From positions 124,001-188,000 of the forward strand of contig JRNA01000016.1 in assembly GCA_000758905.1 (NCBI GenBank): 64,000 bases of DNA. Reading direction: 5' to 3'. The stretch comes from Clostridiales bacterium S5-A14a. GTDB taxonomy: Bacteria; Bacillota; Clostridia; Peptostreptococcales; Anaerovoracaceae. Below are positions 1-9,505 of this stretch, piece by piece; the stretch's first letter is position 1; every line of letters starts with the position of its first letter. The position numbers and the translations under genes were made by a program. Under the pieces are notes generated by a model. It made no database searches and was not told the DNA's origin. It was given only the letters and a program-made list of their open reading frames with translations.

Positions 1-2435
1 ATGTTATCATGATCCTCTTCAAGTTGATTTAGCCTGTATTCCGCATCCAAGAGAACTTCATTCGGCACCCCCGCAAGTTTTGCAACGTGAATACCATATG
101 ATTGACTCGCAGCACCCCTAACTATTTTGTGCAAAAATACTATTTCACCTGATTCGTCATGAACGTCTACATTTAAATTGAAAACTCCCTTGATTTGATC
201 TTCCAAAACTGTCAGTTCATGATAGTGTGTCGCAAACATTGTCCTGATCATCCTATTAGGTTTACATAAATAACTTACGGTAGCAAAAGCTATGCTCATC
301 CCATCATATGTGCTGGTCCCACGTCCAATCTCATCCAAGATTACAAGACTTCTAGATGTTGCAGACGATAAAATATATGCGAGTTCACTCATTTCTACAA
401 AAAATGTCGACTTGCCCTGTGTAAGATTGTCCGAGGCCCCTATTCTGGTATAAATTCTATCGACTATGCCTATCTTTGCGCTCTCACAAGGCACAAAGGA
501 CCCCATCTGTGCCATAAGCACTATTAGGGCGGTCTGCCTCATATATGTTGATTTTCCAGACATATTCGGTCCAGTTATAATCGCCATAAAATCTTTGTTT
601 CGGTCAAGTTTGACGTCATTTGGTACAAAGAGATCGCCTCGCTCCATCGTTTCAACGACTGGATGTCTTCCCTCAACAATATCGATTTCAGTAGATTCAT
701 TTATCTCAGGTCTTATATAGTTATTTTGTACTGCCACGTATGCCAGAGATGAAAGCACATCAAGCATCGCAATTTTGATTGCAGTTTCCTGCATTTTAGG
801 TATTTCCGGGATAAGCCACTGTCTGAGTTCTTCAAAAAGCTCAGCTTCGAGTTTGTTTATCTTTTCTTCTCCATTCAATATTACAGATTCCACTTCTTTC
901 ATCTTCGGAGTGATATAACGCTCATTATTCACAAGAGTCTGCTTACGAATATAAAAATCCGGAACCTTGTCTATCTGGCTTTTATTTACATCTAGGTAAT
1001 ATCCAAAGACATTATTAAATCCGACCTTAAGGTTCTTTATTCCGGTTCGTTCTCTCTCCTTTGATTCAAGAGACGCCATCCAATCCTTTCCATCTTTAAT
1101 AGAAAGATGCAGTTCGTCCAATTTATCGGAATATCCTTGTTTAAATATCCCACCATCCCTTATTGTAAAGGGAGCGTCCTCACTTATTGCAGTTTCAATG
1201 CGATTCTCGATATCCGAAAAATCAAATATATTATTAAATATTTCCAAAAGCAGATCTGACCTAGAGTCTTCTAAAATTGCTCTAATTTCCGGTAGCACCG
1301 ATAAGGATTTTTTCAGTGCAATCATATCCTTTGGATTAATGGTAGAAGTCGCGATTTTCCCCGTAATCCTTTGAAAATCGTATATTTTGTTGAGCATGTT
1401 TCTAAGCTCATTTAACTTAACTAAATTTGACTTGATCTCCTCAACTGCATTCAGCCTATCTTCGATGGGTTTTAAATGGTTTAAAGGCTCAATAAGCCAC
1501 TGTTTGAGCATCCTAGCACCGTGCGCCGTCTTTGTTTTGTCGAGTACATGAAGAAGCGAGCCCTTATTTTCTTTGTCATAAAGGGTCTCTGTTAACTCGA
1601 GATTTCGCATCGTTGCTTTGTCAATGGACATATTACTGCCAAGGTTGTATATCCTCACGCCGGTAATATGCTGCATTCTATTCATCTGCGTTTCATTCAG
1701 ATATTCTAAAGCCGCTCCTATTGCCTCAATTGGACCAACTTCCCCCAAAATTCCAATCGCAGACAAGCTCTCAACATTAAAATGTGATTTTATTAGTTCT
1801 AATGCTGCCGAGAGAACAAAATAGTTGTCAGGCTTAACAGTTACAAATGCTTTTGATAATTCTATAAGTTTTTCCTTGGGTATAAAGTCCTCCATTGATT
1901 CGTTTACAATGATCTCGGATATTCCAAGTTTAACAATCTCATTCAGCATATCTTCAAGGCTTTTGTATGATGCCTCCTTGTATGTAGCTGCAAACTCTCC
2001 AGTACCTATATCTACAAAGGCAAGTTGGAATTCTCCCCTTATGTAGCAAAAAGTAGATAGATAATTATTCTTCGGAATATTGATATCATCATCAATGGTG
2101 TTAGTTCCGGGTGTAATAATTCTAACTACTTCTCTCTTAACTATTCCTTTTGCAAGAGCAGGATCTTCTGTCTGCTCACAGATTGCAACCTTATAACCTT
2201 GTTCGACAAGGGGTTTAATATAAGTTGAAACAGAATGAAAAGGCACCCCACACATAGGTGCCTTTTCTTTCAGTCCACAATTTCTACCTGTAAGGGCTAG
2301 TCCAAGAACCTTGGATATCTCAAGTGCGTCTTCAAAGAAAAGTTCATAGAAATCACCTAATCTATAAAATATTACACAGTCAGGATATTTTTCTTTGATC
2401 CCCATGTAATGCCTCATCATGGGTGAAAGTTTCAT
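1..2435 (-). CDS. mutS: DNA mismatch repair ATPase MutS (3' end cut by window)
   Basis: MutS recognises mismatched or looped bases after replication and recruits MutL. About 811 residues are visible; the C-terminus lies beyond the window edge. Near the N-terminus (about residues 28-33) is the Phe-x-Glu mismatch-reading motif in GDFYELF. The ATPase has Walker A GPNMSGKST at about residue 622 and the Walker B region DEIGRGTST at about residue 700. The ATG at 2433-2435 is preceded by a strong GGAGGAG site. It follows the aminotransferase gene by about 45 bases with no terminator, so the two may be co-transcribed. In Clostridia mutL usually follows, which would be outside this window. Identity is secure. 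Confidence 0.97.
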   Translation of the reverse strand, partial: MKLSPMMRHYMGIKEKYPDCVIFYRLGDFYELFFEDALEISKVLGLALTGRNCGLKEKAPMCGVPFHSVSTYIKPLVEQGYKVAICEQTEDPALAKGIVKREVVRIITPGTNTIDDDINIPKNNYLSTFCYIRGEFQLAFVDIGTGEFAATYKEASYKSLEDMLNEIVKLGISEIIVNESMEDFIPKEKLIELSKAFVTVKPDNYFVLSAALELIKSHFNVESLSAIGILGEVGPIEAIGAALEYLNETQMNRMQHITGVRIYNLGSNMSIDKATMRNLELTETLYDKENKGSLLHVLDKTKTAHGARMLKQWLIEPLNHLKPIEDRLNAVEEIKSNLVKLNELRNMLNKIYDFQRITGKIATSTINPKDMIALKKSLSVLPEIRAILEDSRSDLLLEIFNNIFDFSDIENRIETAISEDAPFTIRDGGIFKQGYSDKLDELHLSIKDGKDWMASLESKERERTGIKNLKVGFNNVFGYYLDVNKSQIDKVPDFYIRKQTLVNNERYITPKMKEVESVILNGEEKINKLEAELFEELRQWLIPEIPKMQETAIKIAMLDVLSSLAYVAVQNNYIRPEINESTEIDIVEGRHPVVETMERGDLFVPNDVKLDRNKDFMAIITGPNMSGKSTYMRQTALIVLMAQMGSFVPCESAKIGIVDRIYTRIGASDNLTQGKSTFFVEMSELAYILSSATSRSLVILDEIGRGTSTYDGMSIAFATVSYLCKPNRMIRTMFATHYHELTVLEDQIKGVFNLNVDVHDESGEIVFLHKIVRGAASQSYGIHVAKLAGVPNEVLLDAEYRLNQLEEDHDN

Positions 2436-2479
2436 AGACGCTCCTCCTCGATTTAACTACCCTCTTAAATTAACAAATA

Positions 2480-3679
2480 TTATTTACCTTTTTTCTTATT
2501 ATAAGCTTCAAGACCAAGTCTAATAAGCTCAACGCCTCTTCTCATATCGTCCTGATTTAGAACATAAGCGATTCTCATCTCGTCCTTACCAAGACCTGGT
2601 GTTGCATAGAATCCTTCAGCAGGAGCAAACATAACAGTTTCTCCATTATCCTCAAATTCTTCAAGCAAGAACATGAGAAAATCTTCCACGCTGTCAACAG
2701 GTAGCTTAGCAGTCATATAGAATGCACCGCCAGGCTTCTGGCAAACAACTCCAGGAATCTTCATTAATTCTTCATAAACTACGTCTCTTCTTCCGCAGTA
2801 TTCTTTCTTAACTTCATCATAGTAAGACTTTGGTAATCTGAACAATGCAGCTGCTCCAACCTGGTCAACAGTGGATGAGCAAAGTCTTCCCTGAGCAATC
2901 TTCATAGCATTCTTCATGAACTCTTCGTTTTTGCAAAGCAATAGTCCAATTCTTGCTCCACATGCTGAATGTCTCTTAGAAACAGAGTCAACTATGATTA
3001 CCCTGTCAGCATATTCAGGAAGCATTCCAAAAGAGGTAACTTCTCTATCATCATAAGCGAATTCTCTATAAACTTCGTCTGCAATAATCCAAAGATCATG
3101 TTCCTTAGCGATTTCGCCTATTAGTTTCATCTCATCTAAAGTAAGAACTGTTCCTGTAGGGTTACCAGGTGAGATGCAAACGATTGCCTTGGTCTTATCA
3201 GTTATGCATGCTTCGATCTGCTCTCTATTTGCATAGTGATATCCTTCTTCAGCTTTAGTTGTAATAGGAACAACCTTACCACCTGCAGTTGTAGCGAATG
3301 TATGATAATTTGTATAGAATGGTTCAGCGATGATTACTTCATCTCCAGGGTTTAAAAGCGCAATAAATGTCATAGTAAGAGCTTCTGAACCACCTGTTGT
3401 AACAATGATATTCTTTCTCTCAAAATCAATGTTATAACCTTTGAAATATTCGATTACTGCATCCTGTAAATCTGTATTTCCGCCCGATTCTGAATATGCA
3501 ATAACTTCCTTATTATATGCTCTGATAGCATCCATAAAAACTTCAGGTGTAGGAACATCAGGCTGACCAATGTTTAAATGATACACCTTTTTTCCAGCAT
3601 CTTTTGCTTTCTGAGCAATTGGATTAAATTTTCTAATTGGCGAAAATTGCATCGCTAATACTTTGTCCGACAGATTCAT
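2480..3679 (-). CDS. Class I PLP-dependent aminotransferase (aspartate aminotransferase-like)
   Basis: A 399-residue fold-type I aminotransferase. Visible hallmarks are PGNPTG at 171-176, the Asp-Glu-Val-Tyr pair near 201-204 that contacts the pyridine ring, and the Schiff-base lysine in DSVSK at residue 235, followed by GARIG. Length fits the AspC/AspB group. These enzymes move amino groups between glutamate/2-oxoglutarate and a second amino acid; aspartate is the most likely partner but substrate cannot be read from sequence. The segment after the lysine (RHSACGARIG) differs from the common TYAMTGWRIG form, so another substrate such as an aromatic or branched amino acid is possible. The start has a GGAG site ten bases upstream. 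Confidence 0.9.
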   Translation of the reverse strand: MNLSDKVLAMQFSPIRKFNPIAQKAKDAGKKVYHLNIGQPDVPTPEVFMDAIRAYNKEVIAYSESGGNTDLQDAVIEYFKGYNIDFERKNIIVTTGGSEALTMTFIALLNPGDEVIIAEPFYTNYHTFATTAGGKVVPITTKAEEGYHYANREQIEACITDKTKAIVCISPGNPTGTVLTLDEMKLIGEIAKEHDLWIIADEVYREFAYDDREVTSFGMLPEYADRVIIVDSVSKRHSACGARIGLLLCKNEEFMKNAMKIAQGRLCSSTVDQVGAAALFRLPKSYYDEVKKEYCGRRDVVYEELMKIPGVVCQKPGGAFYMTAKLPVDSVEDFLMFLLEEFEDNGETVMFAPAEGFYATPGLGKDEMRIAYVLNQDDMRRGVELIRLGLEAYNKKKGK

Positions 3680-3714
3680 TTTTACGTCTCCTTTTTCTCC
3701 TGAATAAATTATCG

Positions 3715-4512
3715 TTATAGAGTGTCATGAGATGCTTTTACAGTCTCATGTATACACAAATCATTATAACCTATTTCACGTGATTTTTCTAGATATAAAA
3801 GATATTCAATATTTCCCTTTGCACCCTTTATTGGAGAGAAACTGAGTGCTATTGGGTATAATCCCGATTGCTTTGCATATTCAATTGATTTTTCTATTAC
3901 CTCTATGTGAACTTTCTCGTCTTTGACAATTCCATGTTTGCCAACCTGATCACGTCCAGCTTCAAACTGAGGCTTAACAAGTGCTACAATCTTGCCGCCA
4001 TCTTTAAGGACTTTTGATGCGACAGGAAACATATGCCTTAAGGATATGAATGAAACGTCTATGGAAACAAAGTCTACCGTATTGTATAAGTTCTCATCAT
4101 CCAGGTACCTTATATTACACTTTTCCATGTTGACAACTCTTGGATCCTGTCTCAACTTCCAATCTAGCTGTCCGTATCCGACATCAACAGAATATACTTT
4201 TGATGCACCCTTTTGGAGCATACAATCTGTGAATCCACCCGTCGAGGCGCCCATGTCCATTGCAATTATACCCTTTAAAGAAATATCCCAAATTTTAAGA
4301 GCTTTCGCAAGTTTCAATCCACCACGACTGACAAAGGGACATTCATCTCCTTTGACCACGATTTCGCAATCTAGCGGAAAGTCTGTTCCTGCCTTATATT
4401 CTTTCTGTCCATTAACAAAGACAAGCCCTGCCATAATGGCACGCTTTGCTTTTTCACGGGATTCAAAAAATCCTCCATCGACAAGCAGTTTATCTAATCT
4501 TTCTTTCTTCAT
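3715..4512 (-). CDS. tlyA: TlyA-family rRNA 2'-O-methyltransferase
   Basis: 265 residues with an N-terminal S4 RNA-binding domain (about 1-60) and an FtsJ/RrmJ-like methyltransferase domain with the SAM-binding segment MDMGASTGGFTDC near residue 85. TlyA proteins methylate the ribose 2'-OH of cytidines in 16S and/or 23S rRNA, affecting capreomycin sensitivity; the exact sites in Clostridia are not certain, and some members were first called haemolysins. The ATG overlaps the dxs stop by four bases (ATGA), so translation is likely coupled. The dxs-tlyA pairing is common in Clostridia and Bacillus relatives (where argR and recN often follow; they do not here). Confidence 0.92.
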   Translation of the reverse strand: MKKERLDKLLVDGGFFESREKAKRAIMAGLVFVNGQKEYKAGTDFPLDCEIVVKGDECPFVSRGGLKLAKALKIWDISLKGIIAMDMGASTGGFTDCMLQKGASKVYSVDVGYGQLDWKLRQDPRVVNMEKCNIRYLDDENLYNTVDFVSIDVSFISLRHMFPVASKVLKDGGKIVALVKPQFEAGRDQVGKHGIVKDEKVHIEVIEKSIEYAKQSGLYPIALSFSPIKGAKGNIEYLLYLEKSREIGYNDLCIHETVKASHDTL

Positions 4513-6467
4513 CTATCTAAATTCAGTTCGTTATACTTTCTTTGAATTTTATCTGCTATTGATTCGGCATCCAATGAATATTTCTTCTCCAGACTATTCA
4601 CATCTCCGTGTTCAATGAATTTATCAGGCCATCCGACAGTTATAAATTTACTTCGGTATTCTGTATTTTCCTGTATTGATAACTGAGAATTTTCACATGT
4701 TACTCCATCAATTTTTTGAGAATAAATCATCGAACAAAGCTGCTCTCCGAATCCGCCTTTCAATGTTCCATCTTCAATGCTGACAATAATCTTAGTCTTA
4801 TCATCATACAGCGATGTATCTATCGGTTTTACCATTTTTACATTAACAATTCCAACATTCAGTCCATTGTTGGTAAGAATATTCCTTATTTCTTTGGCTT
4901 TTTCCTGCATTCTACCGACAGCCCATATGTCAATGTCATTGCCCTCATATAGTCTCTCAGTTGCATATTTTGTAAGATCAGAGACTTCAATATCCTTTGA
5001 GAACATCTCGGCATTTGTAATAGCGTCATTATCTAACGGGCACGCCCCCCTAGGATACCTTATGGCACATGGTGATTTTAAACTATATGCAGTTCTAAAT
5101 GCTTCTCGTAGCTGCTTTTCACCATTTGGCGTAAAAATCGTCATATTCGGCATAGTGGACAAGTATGCTATATCAAAGTTTCCATGATGTGTTTCACCAT
5201 CAGCTCCTACAACTCCTGCTCTGTCGATTGCAAATATAACAGGAAGATTCTGGATACAGACATCTTCTATAATTTGGTCATATGCTCTTTGTAGGAATGA
5301 GGAATATATTGCAACTACAGGTCTAAGACCACTGGCAGCCATTCCTGCCGAAAAAGTAACGCCGTGTGCTTCTGCAATGCCAACATCAAAAAACCTCTCA
5401 GGGTATCTATCTGCAAACTTTCTAAGTCCTGTCGCATCGCACATTGCAGCGGAAACAGCAACGATATCATCGTGGTCTTTTGCCATAGATAAAATCTCAT
5501 CACCAGCTATGCTTGAATATGAAACACCGCTAGATGGATTTGGCAGCCCTGTACATGGATTGAAACAACCAATTCCGTGGAACTTATCAGGATTGTTTTC
5601 AGCGCTTCTATATCCCTTGCCTTTTTTTGTTATTGCATGAATGAGAACAGGGCCATCTATTTTTTTTGCCGCCTGCATGGCATCAACCAAATCTTCCAAA
5701 TTATGGCCGTTAATAGGTCCAAGATATGTAATACCTAATTCCTCAAACAAAACACCCTTAGGCAAAAGAGCATATTTCATATGTTCCTTTGCATTTCTCA
5801 TGCCCTTATACAGGGAATCTCCAATGTATGGAAGACCGACTACTTTCTTAGCTGTCTTCTTTATATTTAGGTATGGATTTGATGTTCTGAGATTCCTCAA
5901 ATGCTTTGCTAATCCACCAATATTGGGAGAAATTGACATCCCATTGTCATTTAGTACAACTATTACTCGTCTTCCACTATCACTAATATTGTTAAGGCCT
6001 TCAAAGGCAAGACCTCCTGTCATTGCACCATCGCCTATGATGGCAACTATATTATAGTCATCGTTATTAAGATCTCTGCTTACGGACATCCCCATAGCTA
6101 AAGAAATAGCTGTACTGCTATGCCCCGTATCAAATACATCATGTGGACTTTCAGAAATCTTTGGAAAGCCGCTCATTCCTCCAAACTGTCTAAGTGAATC
6201 AAATCCCCTAGCCCTTCCGGTCAATATTTTGTGCACATAACTTTGGTGTCCAACATCCCAAATGAGTTTATCCTGAGGGCTGTCGAAGGCAAAATGAAGT
6301 GCAAGCGTTAGCTCCACAACACCGAGATTAGGCGCAAGGTGCCCCCCTGTTTTTGAAACTTTCTCTATGAGGAATTCCCTTATTTGATAGCTTAACAGAT
6401 CTAGCTCTTCAAAAGACATTTTCTTTAAATCTTTCGGGAAGTCATATTCATAAAGTGATTTAGACAT
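4509..6467 (-). CDS. dxs: 1-deoxy-D-xylulose-5-phosphate synthase
   Basis: A 652-residue thiamine diphosphate enzyme that condenses pyruvate and glyceraldehyde 3-phosphate, the first step of the MEP isoprenoid pathway. Motifs seen include the cofactor-binding GDGAMTGG (about residue 145), DVGHQSY with the conserved histidine near residue 74, and the catalytic glutamate region DVGIAEAHGVT in the second domain. Length is slightly above the usual 620-640. It lies three bases after ispA, so the first committed enzyme and the prenyl synthase are made together. RBS AGAGG is five bases before the ATG. Confidence 0.97.
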   Translation of the reverse strand: MSKSLYEYDFPKDLKKMSFEELDLLSYQIREFLIEKVSKTGGHLAPNLGVVELTLALHFAFDSPQDKLIWDVGHQSYVHKILTGRARGFDSLRQFGGMSGFPKISESPHDVFDTGHSSTAISLAMGMSVSRDLNNDDYNIVAIIGDGAMTGGLAFEGLNNISDSGRRVIVVLNDNGMSISPNIGGLAKHLRNLRTSNPYLNIKKTAKKVVGLPYIGDSLYKGMRNAKEHMKYALLPKGVLFEELGITYLGPINGHNLEDLVDAMQAAKKIDGPVLIHAITKKGKGYRSAENNPDKFHGIGCFNPCTGLPNPSSGVSYSSIAGDEILSMAKDHDDIVAVSAAMCDATGLRKFADRYPERFFDVGIAEAHGVTFSAGMAASGLRPVVAIYSSFLQRAYDQIIEDVCIQNLPVIFAIDRAGVVGADGETHHGNFDIAYLSTMPNMTIFTPNGEKQLREAFRTAYSLKSPCAIRYPRGACPLDNDAITNAEMFSKDIEVSDLTKYATERLYEGNDIDIWAVGRMQEKAKEIRNILTNNGLNVGIVNVKMVKPIDTSLYDDKTKIIVSIEDGTLKGGFGEQLCSMIYSQKIDGVTCENSQLSIQENTEYRSKFITVGWPDKFIEHGDVNSLEKKYSLDAESIADKIQRKYNELNLDR

Positions 6468-6469
6468 TT

Positions 6470-7375
6470 TTACCTCTTTCTAGTAGATAATTCAAGAACA
6501 AGGTCTCTGAAAAAAGCAGCATTATCATAGTAACCTGCAATGGCCTTTACAGCATCTTCGGTATATTCATTAAGTTTTTCCTGCGATTTTTCAAGGCCCT
6601 GTTTGGAGACATATGTTATCTTCTTTCGATCCTTGTCAGTCCCCGTATTTTTCCCTAGTTCTTCACTATTTCCTACTTCGTCAAGTATATCGTCAGCTAT
6701 CTGATAAGCTAATCCCAGGTATTCTGCATAACTTGTCATTTTATTCATCATATCTTCATCTGCACCGCCTATGTAAAGACCTGCTCTTACGGCAGCAACG
6801 ATCAGCGCACCTGTTTTGTTGATATGAATATACTCTATCATCTCAAGAGAGCTCTCCTGATTTTCAGCCTCCATATCCGAAACCTGACCTGCAACCATTC
6901 CTCTTACACCTGCATATTTCGCGATTGCATACATCGCATTTATCCTTCGTTTCAGGTTGTCCATATTATCGAAATGAAGATATAAATCCTTAATCATTAT
7001 CTCAAAAGCTGTATTAAGCAGTCCATCCCCCGCGAGAGTTGCTATAGCATCACCGAAGACCTTATGATTTGTAGGCTTACCCCTCCTCAGATCATCGTTG
7101 TCCATTGCTGGCAGGTCATCATGTATGAGAGAATAGGTGTGGATATATTCGATTGCAGAAGCATATGGGAGTGCATCCTCAGCCTTCCCGCCTGCAAATT
7201 CGCAAGCAGCAAGAAGAAGTGTAGGTCTGAGGCGCTTTCCACCAGAATCAAGAGAATATCTAATGGCCTCGTAAAGGCTGTTGCTCTTTTGATCAATCCT
7301 AGGCAGGTATTCAGGAAGATAATCGTTGATTAAATCTAAATATCTTTTGTATGCCTTATTCAAATCATTCATCAT
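6470..7375 (-). CDS. ispA: Polyprenyl (farnesyl/geranyl) diphosphate synthase
   Basis: An IspA-type trans-prenyltransferase of about 301 residues that chains isopentenyl units onto allylic diphosphates, feeding undecaprenyl and quinone-like lipids. Both aspartate-rich motifs are present: first DDLPAMDNDD followed by RRGKPT, second QIADDILDE. I place the start at the ATG ending at 7375 because GGAG lies six bases before it; the longer reading to 7390 has no upstream site. The start sits inside the end of xseB, implying translational coupling. The product chain length (C10, C15 or C20) cannot be fixed here, although the usual call next to xseB and dxs is farnesyl diphosphate synthase. Confidence 0.94.
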   Translation of the reverse strand: MMNDLNKAYKRYLDLINDYLPEYLPRIDQKSNSLYEAIRYSLDSGGKRLRPTLLLAACEFAGGKAEDALPYASAIEYIHTYSLIHDDLPAMDNDDLRRGKPTNHKVFGDAIATLAGDGLLNTAFEIMIKDLYLHFDNMDNLKRRINAMYAIAKYAGVRGMVAGQVSDMEAENQESSLEMIEYIHINKTGALIVAAVRAGLYIGGADEDMMNKMTSYAEYLGLAYQIADDILDEVGNSEELGKNTGTDKDRKKITYVSKQGLEKSQEKLNEYTEDAVKAIAGYYDNAAFFRDLVLELSTRKR

Positions 7376-7565
7376 TATCATCTCCTTCAATCACTTTTTC
7401 AATTTCCAGCTTTGTCTCTTCTAGCATATTCATACATGCCTTATAGCTTTGCATGCCATCCTTATAGCATTTTAATCCTTCCTCCAAACTTAAATTTCCC
7501 GCTCGGATTTTTTCGCTCATCTCAGTTAAATTTGCTAAATTATCTTCGAAACTTTTTTTATCCAT
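7365..7565 (-). CDS. xseB: Exodeoxyribonuclease VII small subunit
   Basis: A helical protein of about 66 residues matching XseB: the N-terminal SFEDNLANLTEMSEKI and the GNLSLEEGLKCYKDG segment are typical. It binds several copies to XseA to form exonuclease VII, a single-strand nuclease acting in mismatch repair and recombination. An upstream extension to 7583 exists, but family alignment supports starting at MDKKSFED. It overlaps ispA by 11 bases and follows xseA by about 40 bases. The C-terminus is acidic. Confidence 0.93.
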   Translation of the reverse strand: MDKKSFEDNLANLTEMSEKIRAGNLSLEEGLKCYKDGMQSYKACMNMLEETKLEIEKVIEGDDNDE

Positions 7566-7604
7566 TATCATCCTCATTAACAACTGTTATATAATCTGGT
7601 ACAG

Positions 7605-8750
7605 TCAAGCTTTATCTTCAACAACACAAAATAGTTGACCATCATGTAATCTTACGGCTATTCTGTCACCTGTATTTACATCTTCTACAGATTTAATAAT
7701 ATTCTCTGCATCATTTTGCGCAAGCGCATACCCCCTCTTCAATATTGATTCAGGGTTGCTTGCTTCTAATGTAAGCGCTGCATGTTGGCACTGTTGTCTA
7801 AGTCTTACTATCATATTTTCCATTTCTCTATTAAGTGCAGCAACCGATAGTTCAATCTGTCTTTCTATTATTTTGCTCCTACCGCTTAGAGAATCTCGAA
7901 GCAGGGCTGCTCTGTCGTTAATATAGTCTATCAGTTCAAACGAATTATAGGCTGCTTTTTCAGCAGCTGCAGTCGGTGTTTCTGCCCTATAGTCTGCCAC
8001 CATATCACAGATTGTGAAGTCTGTTTCATGACCTACACCTGATATGATTGGAATCTTGGATTTGAAAACAGCTCTTGCCAAAATTTCTTCGTTATATGCC
8101 CATAGGTCTTCCCTTGAACCTCCGCCTCTCGCTACTATTAGGACATCCATTTCAGGGTAGATCTTGTTAGCCTTTTCAATCTTTTGTGATACATCTTTTG
8201 CAGCTTCAGGGCCTTGAACCAGGGATGGAAAAATCGATATTTTTATCCTGTCATTTTTATTTGAAATCGTTGAGATTATATCTTCTATTGCCGCACCATC
8301 GCCCGAGGTTATAACGCCAATATGCGATGCAAATCTTGGTATTTCTTTCTTATATTCACTACTGAAAAGTCCTTCATTCTCAAGCTTTTGTTTGAGTGCC
8401 TCAAAGGCCATAGCCATAGCTCCATCGCCTGCAGGCTTCATTGAGTTTACAAATATTGAATAGGTTCCATTTGGCTTATATACGCTGACAAAACCTGAAA
8501 TTTCGACGCTCATTCCATCATCAGGCTCGAATCTCAAAAATACTGACTTATTCTTTGAAAGAAAACAATTCACCTTTGCAGCTTCATCCTTAATTGAGAA
8601 ATATTTATGGCCACTGCTATGATTCTTAAAGCCTGTGATCTCTCCTATGATTTTTAAATTAGAAAGAGTGCTATTTCCTCTTAGGAGAATATCAATATAG
8701 TTATTGAGCTGTGATACCGAAATAGGCTTTATACTATTTTTACCAATCAT
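7605..8750 (-). CDS. xseA: Exodeoxyribonuclease VII large subunit
   Basis: About 381 residues, a little shorter than the usual 400-450. The N-terminal OB-fold (residues 1-100) is followed by the catalytic domain with IGVITSGDGAAIEDI (about 147), VARGGGSREDLWAYNEE (about 207) and SGVGHETDFTICDMVAD, all hallmark XseA blocks. It works with XseB just downstream. The coiled-coil C-terminal part is shortened compared with E. coli. I favour the ATG at 8750 over a TTG one codon earlier. A gap of 11 bases from nusB implies one operon. Confidence 0.95.
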   Translation of the reverse strand: MIGKNSIKPISVSQLNNYIDILLRGNSTLSNLKIIGEITGFKNHSSGHKYFSIKDEAAKVNCFLSKNKSVFLRFEPDDGMSVEISGFVSVYKPNGTYSIFVNSMKPAGDGAMAMAFEALKQKLENEGLFSSEYKKEIPRFASHIGVITSGDGAAIEDIISTISNKNDRIKISIFPSLVQGPEAAKDVSQKIEKANKIYPEMDVLIVARGGGSREDLWAYNEEILARAVFKSKIPIISGVGHETDFTICDMVADYRAETPTAAAEKAAYNSFELIDYINDRAALLRDSLSGRSKIIERQIELSVAALNREMENMIVRLRQQCQHAALTLEASNPESILKRGYALAQNDAENIIKSVEDVNTGDRIAVRLHDGQLFCVVEDKA

Positions 8751-8761
8751 CAATTAAATAT

Positions 8762-9172
8762 TTATTCCCTTCTCTCTTTAGCAATCGATCCAAGGACAGC
8801 ATTTACAAAGGCAGGCGAATTTTCAGCCCCATACAGTTTAGCAAGATTAACAGCCTCATTAATTGTTACAGCTACATCAATATCAGGGAAAAACAAAATC
8901 TCTGCAATCGCAAGTCTTAAGATTGATAAATCTATTTTCGCTATTCTCGTAATATCCCACTCTGTAGAATATTTTTTTATATTTTCATCGATACAATCAT
9001 GGTTGGCCAGAAAGTTTTCATACATTTTCTCGCAGTATTCTTTTTCAAGTTTCTTACCGTTATCCTCAAAGTATATTTCTCTATCGGAGCCCTGGAAATC
9101 ATTCCTCGCTTCAATTTGAAATATCACCTTCATCATATGCTCTCTCGATAGTTTTCTTCTATTTACGTTCAT
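8762..9172 (-). CDS. nusB: Transcription antitermination factor NusB
   Basis: About 136 residues with the NusB signature: RRKLSREHMMKVIFQIE near the N-terminus and the AVTINEAVNLAKLYG helix near residue 100, ending AFVNAVLGSIAKE. NusB binds boxA RNA together with ribosomal protein S10 and supports rRNA antitermination. The ATG at 9170-9172 has AAGAGGAAA just upstream and fits family length; a longer reading to 9205 adds residues not seen in relatives. It overlaps the asp23 gene by 14 bases. Confidence 0.95.
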   Translation of the reverse strand: MNVNRRKLSREHMMKVIFQIEARNDFQGSDREIYFEDNGKKLEKEYCEKMYENFLANHDCIDENIKKYSTEWDITRIAKIDLSILRLAIAEILFFPDIDVAVTINEAVNLAKLYGAENSPAFVNAVLGSIAKERRE

Positions 9173-9503
9173 TGATTTTCCTCTTAAATTTGACACCTTG
9201 AACATGTATGTCTATCTTTGCAATATTAAGTTTAAAGTCTTGCTTTAGTGCATTTGCAACATTATCCTGTATATTCCACGAGATTTCAGGAATATTTTCA
9301 CCATAATTTATCATCACAAAGATATCTACTATAATTCCCCTCTTGTCTTTACTTAACTTTATACCCTTGTTTGGCGATTGTATGCCCAAGATACTCTTTG
9401 AAAGCTGCTCAGTTAAATTTTCTGTCAAGCTCGCAACACCACCCGTGCTTAGAACAATGTCTTTGATTCTAGATATAACATCCTGCTCATTTACGACACT
9501 CAT
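9159..9503 (-). CDS. Asp23/Gls24 family envelope stress protein
   Basis: About 114 residues with the Asp23 fold signature: GGVASLTENL, a KGIKLSKDKRGIIVDIFVMINYG strand pair and the VQGVKF ending. Members tether to the membrane or cytosol and are linked to alkaline or envelope stress; the neighbouring nusB makes it the YqhY type found next to nusB in Bacillus (accBC-yqhY-nusB), where YqhY is tied to acetyl-CoA carboxylase and lipid homeostasis. accB and accC are absent here. The start at 9503 is a judgement; a GTG at 9518 overlapping the previous gene is possible. Confidence 0.9.
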   Translation of the reverse strand: MSVVNEQDVISRIKDIVLSTGGVASLTENLTEQLSKSILGIQSPNKGIKLSKDKRGIIVDIFVMINYGENIPEISWNIQDNVANALKQDFKLNIAKIDIHVQGVKFKRKINERK

Positions 9504-9505
9504 AT

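Noticed and set aside
3992-4618. 208-codon open frame on the plus strand opposite tlyA and dxs
   Set aside because: It mirrors the codon pattern of well-supported minus-strand genes and shows no domain.
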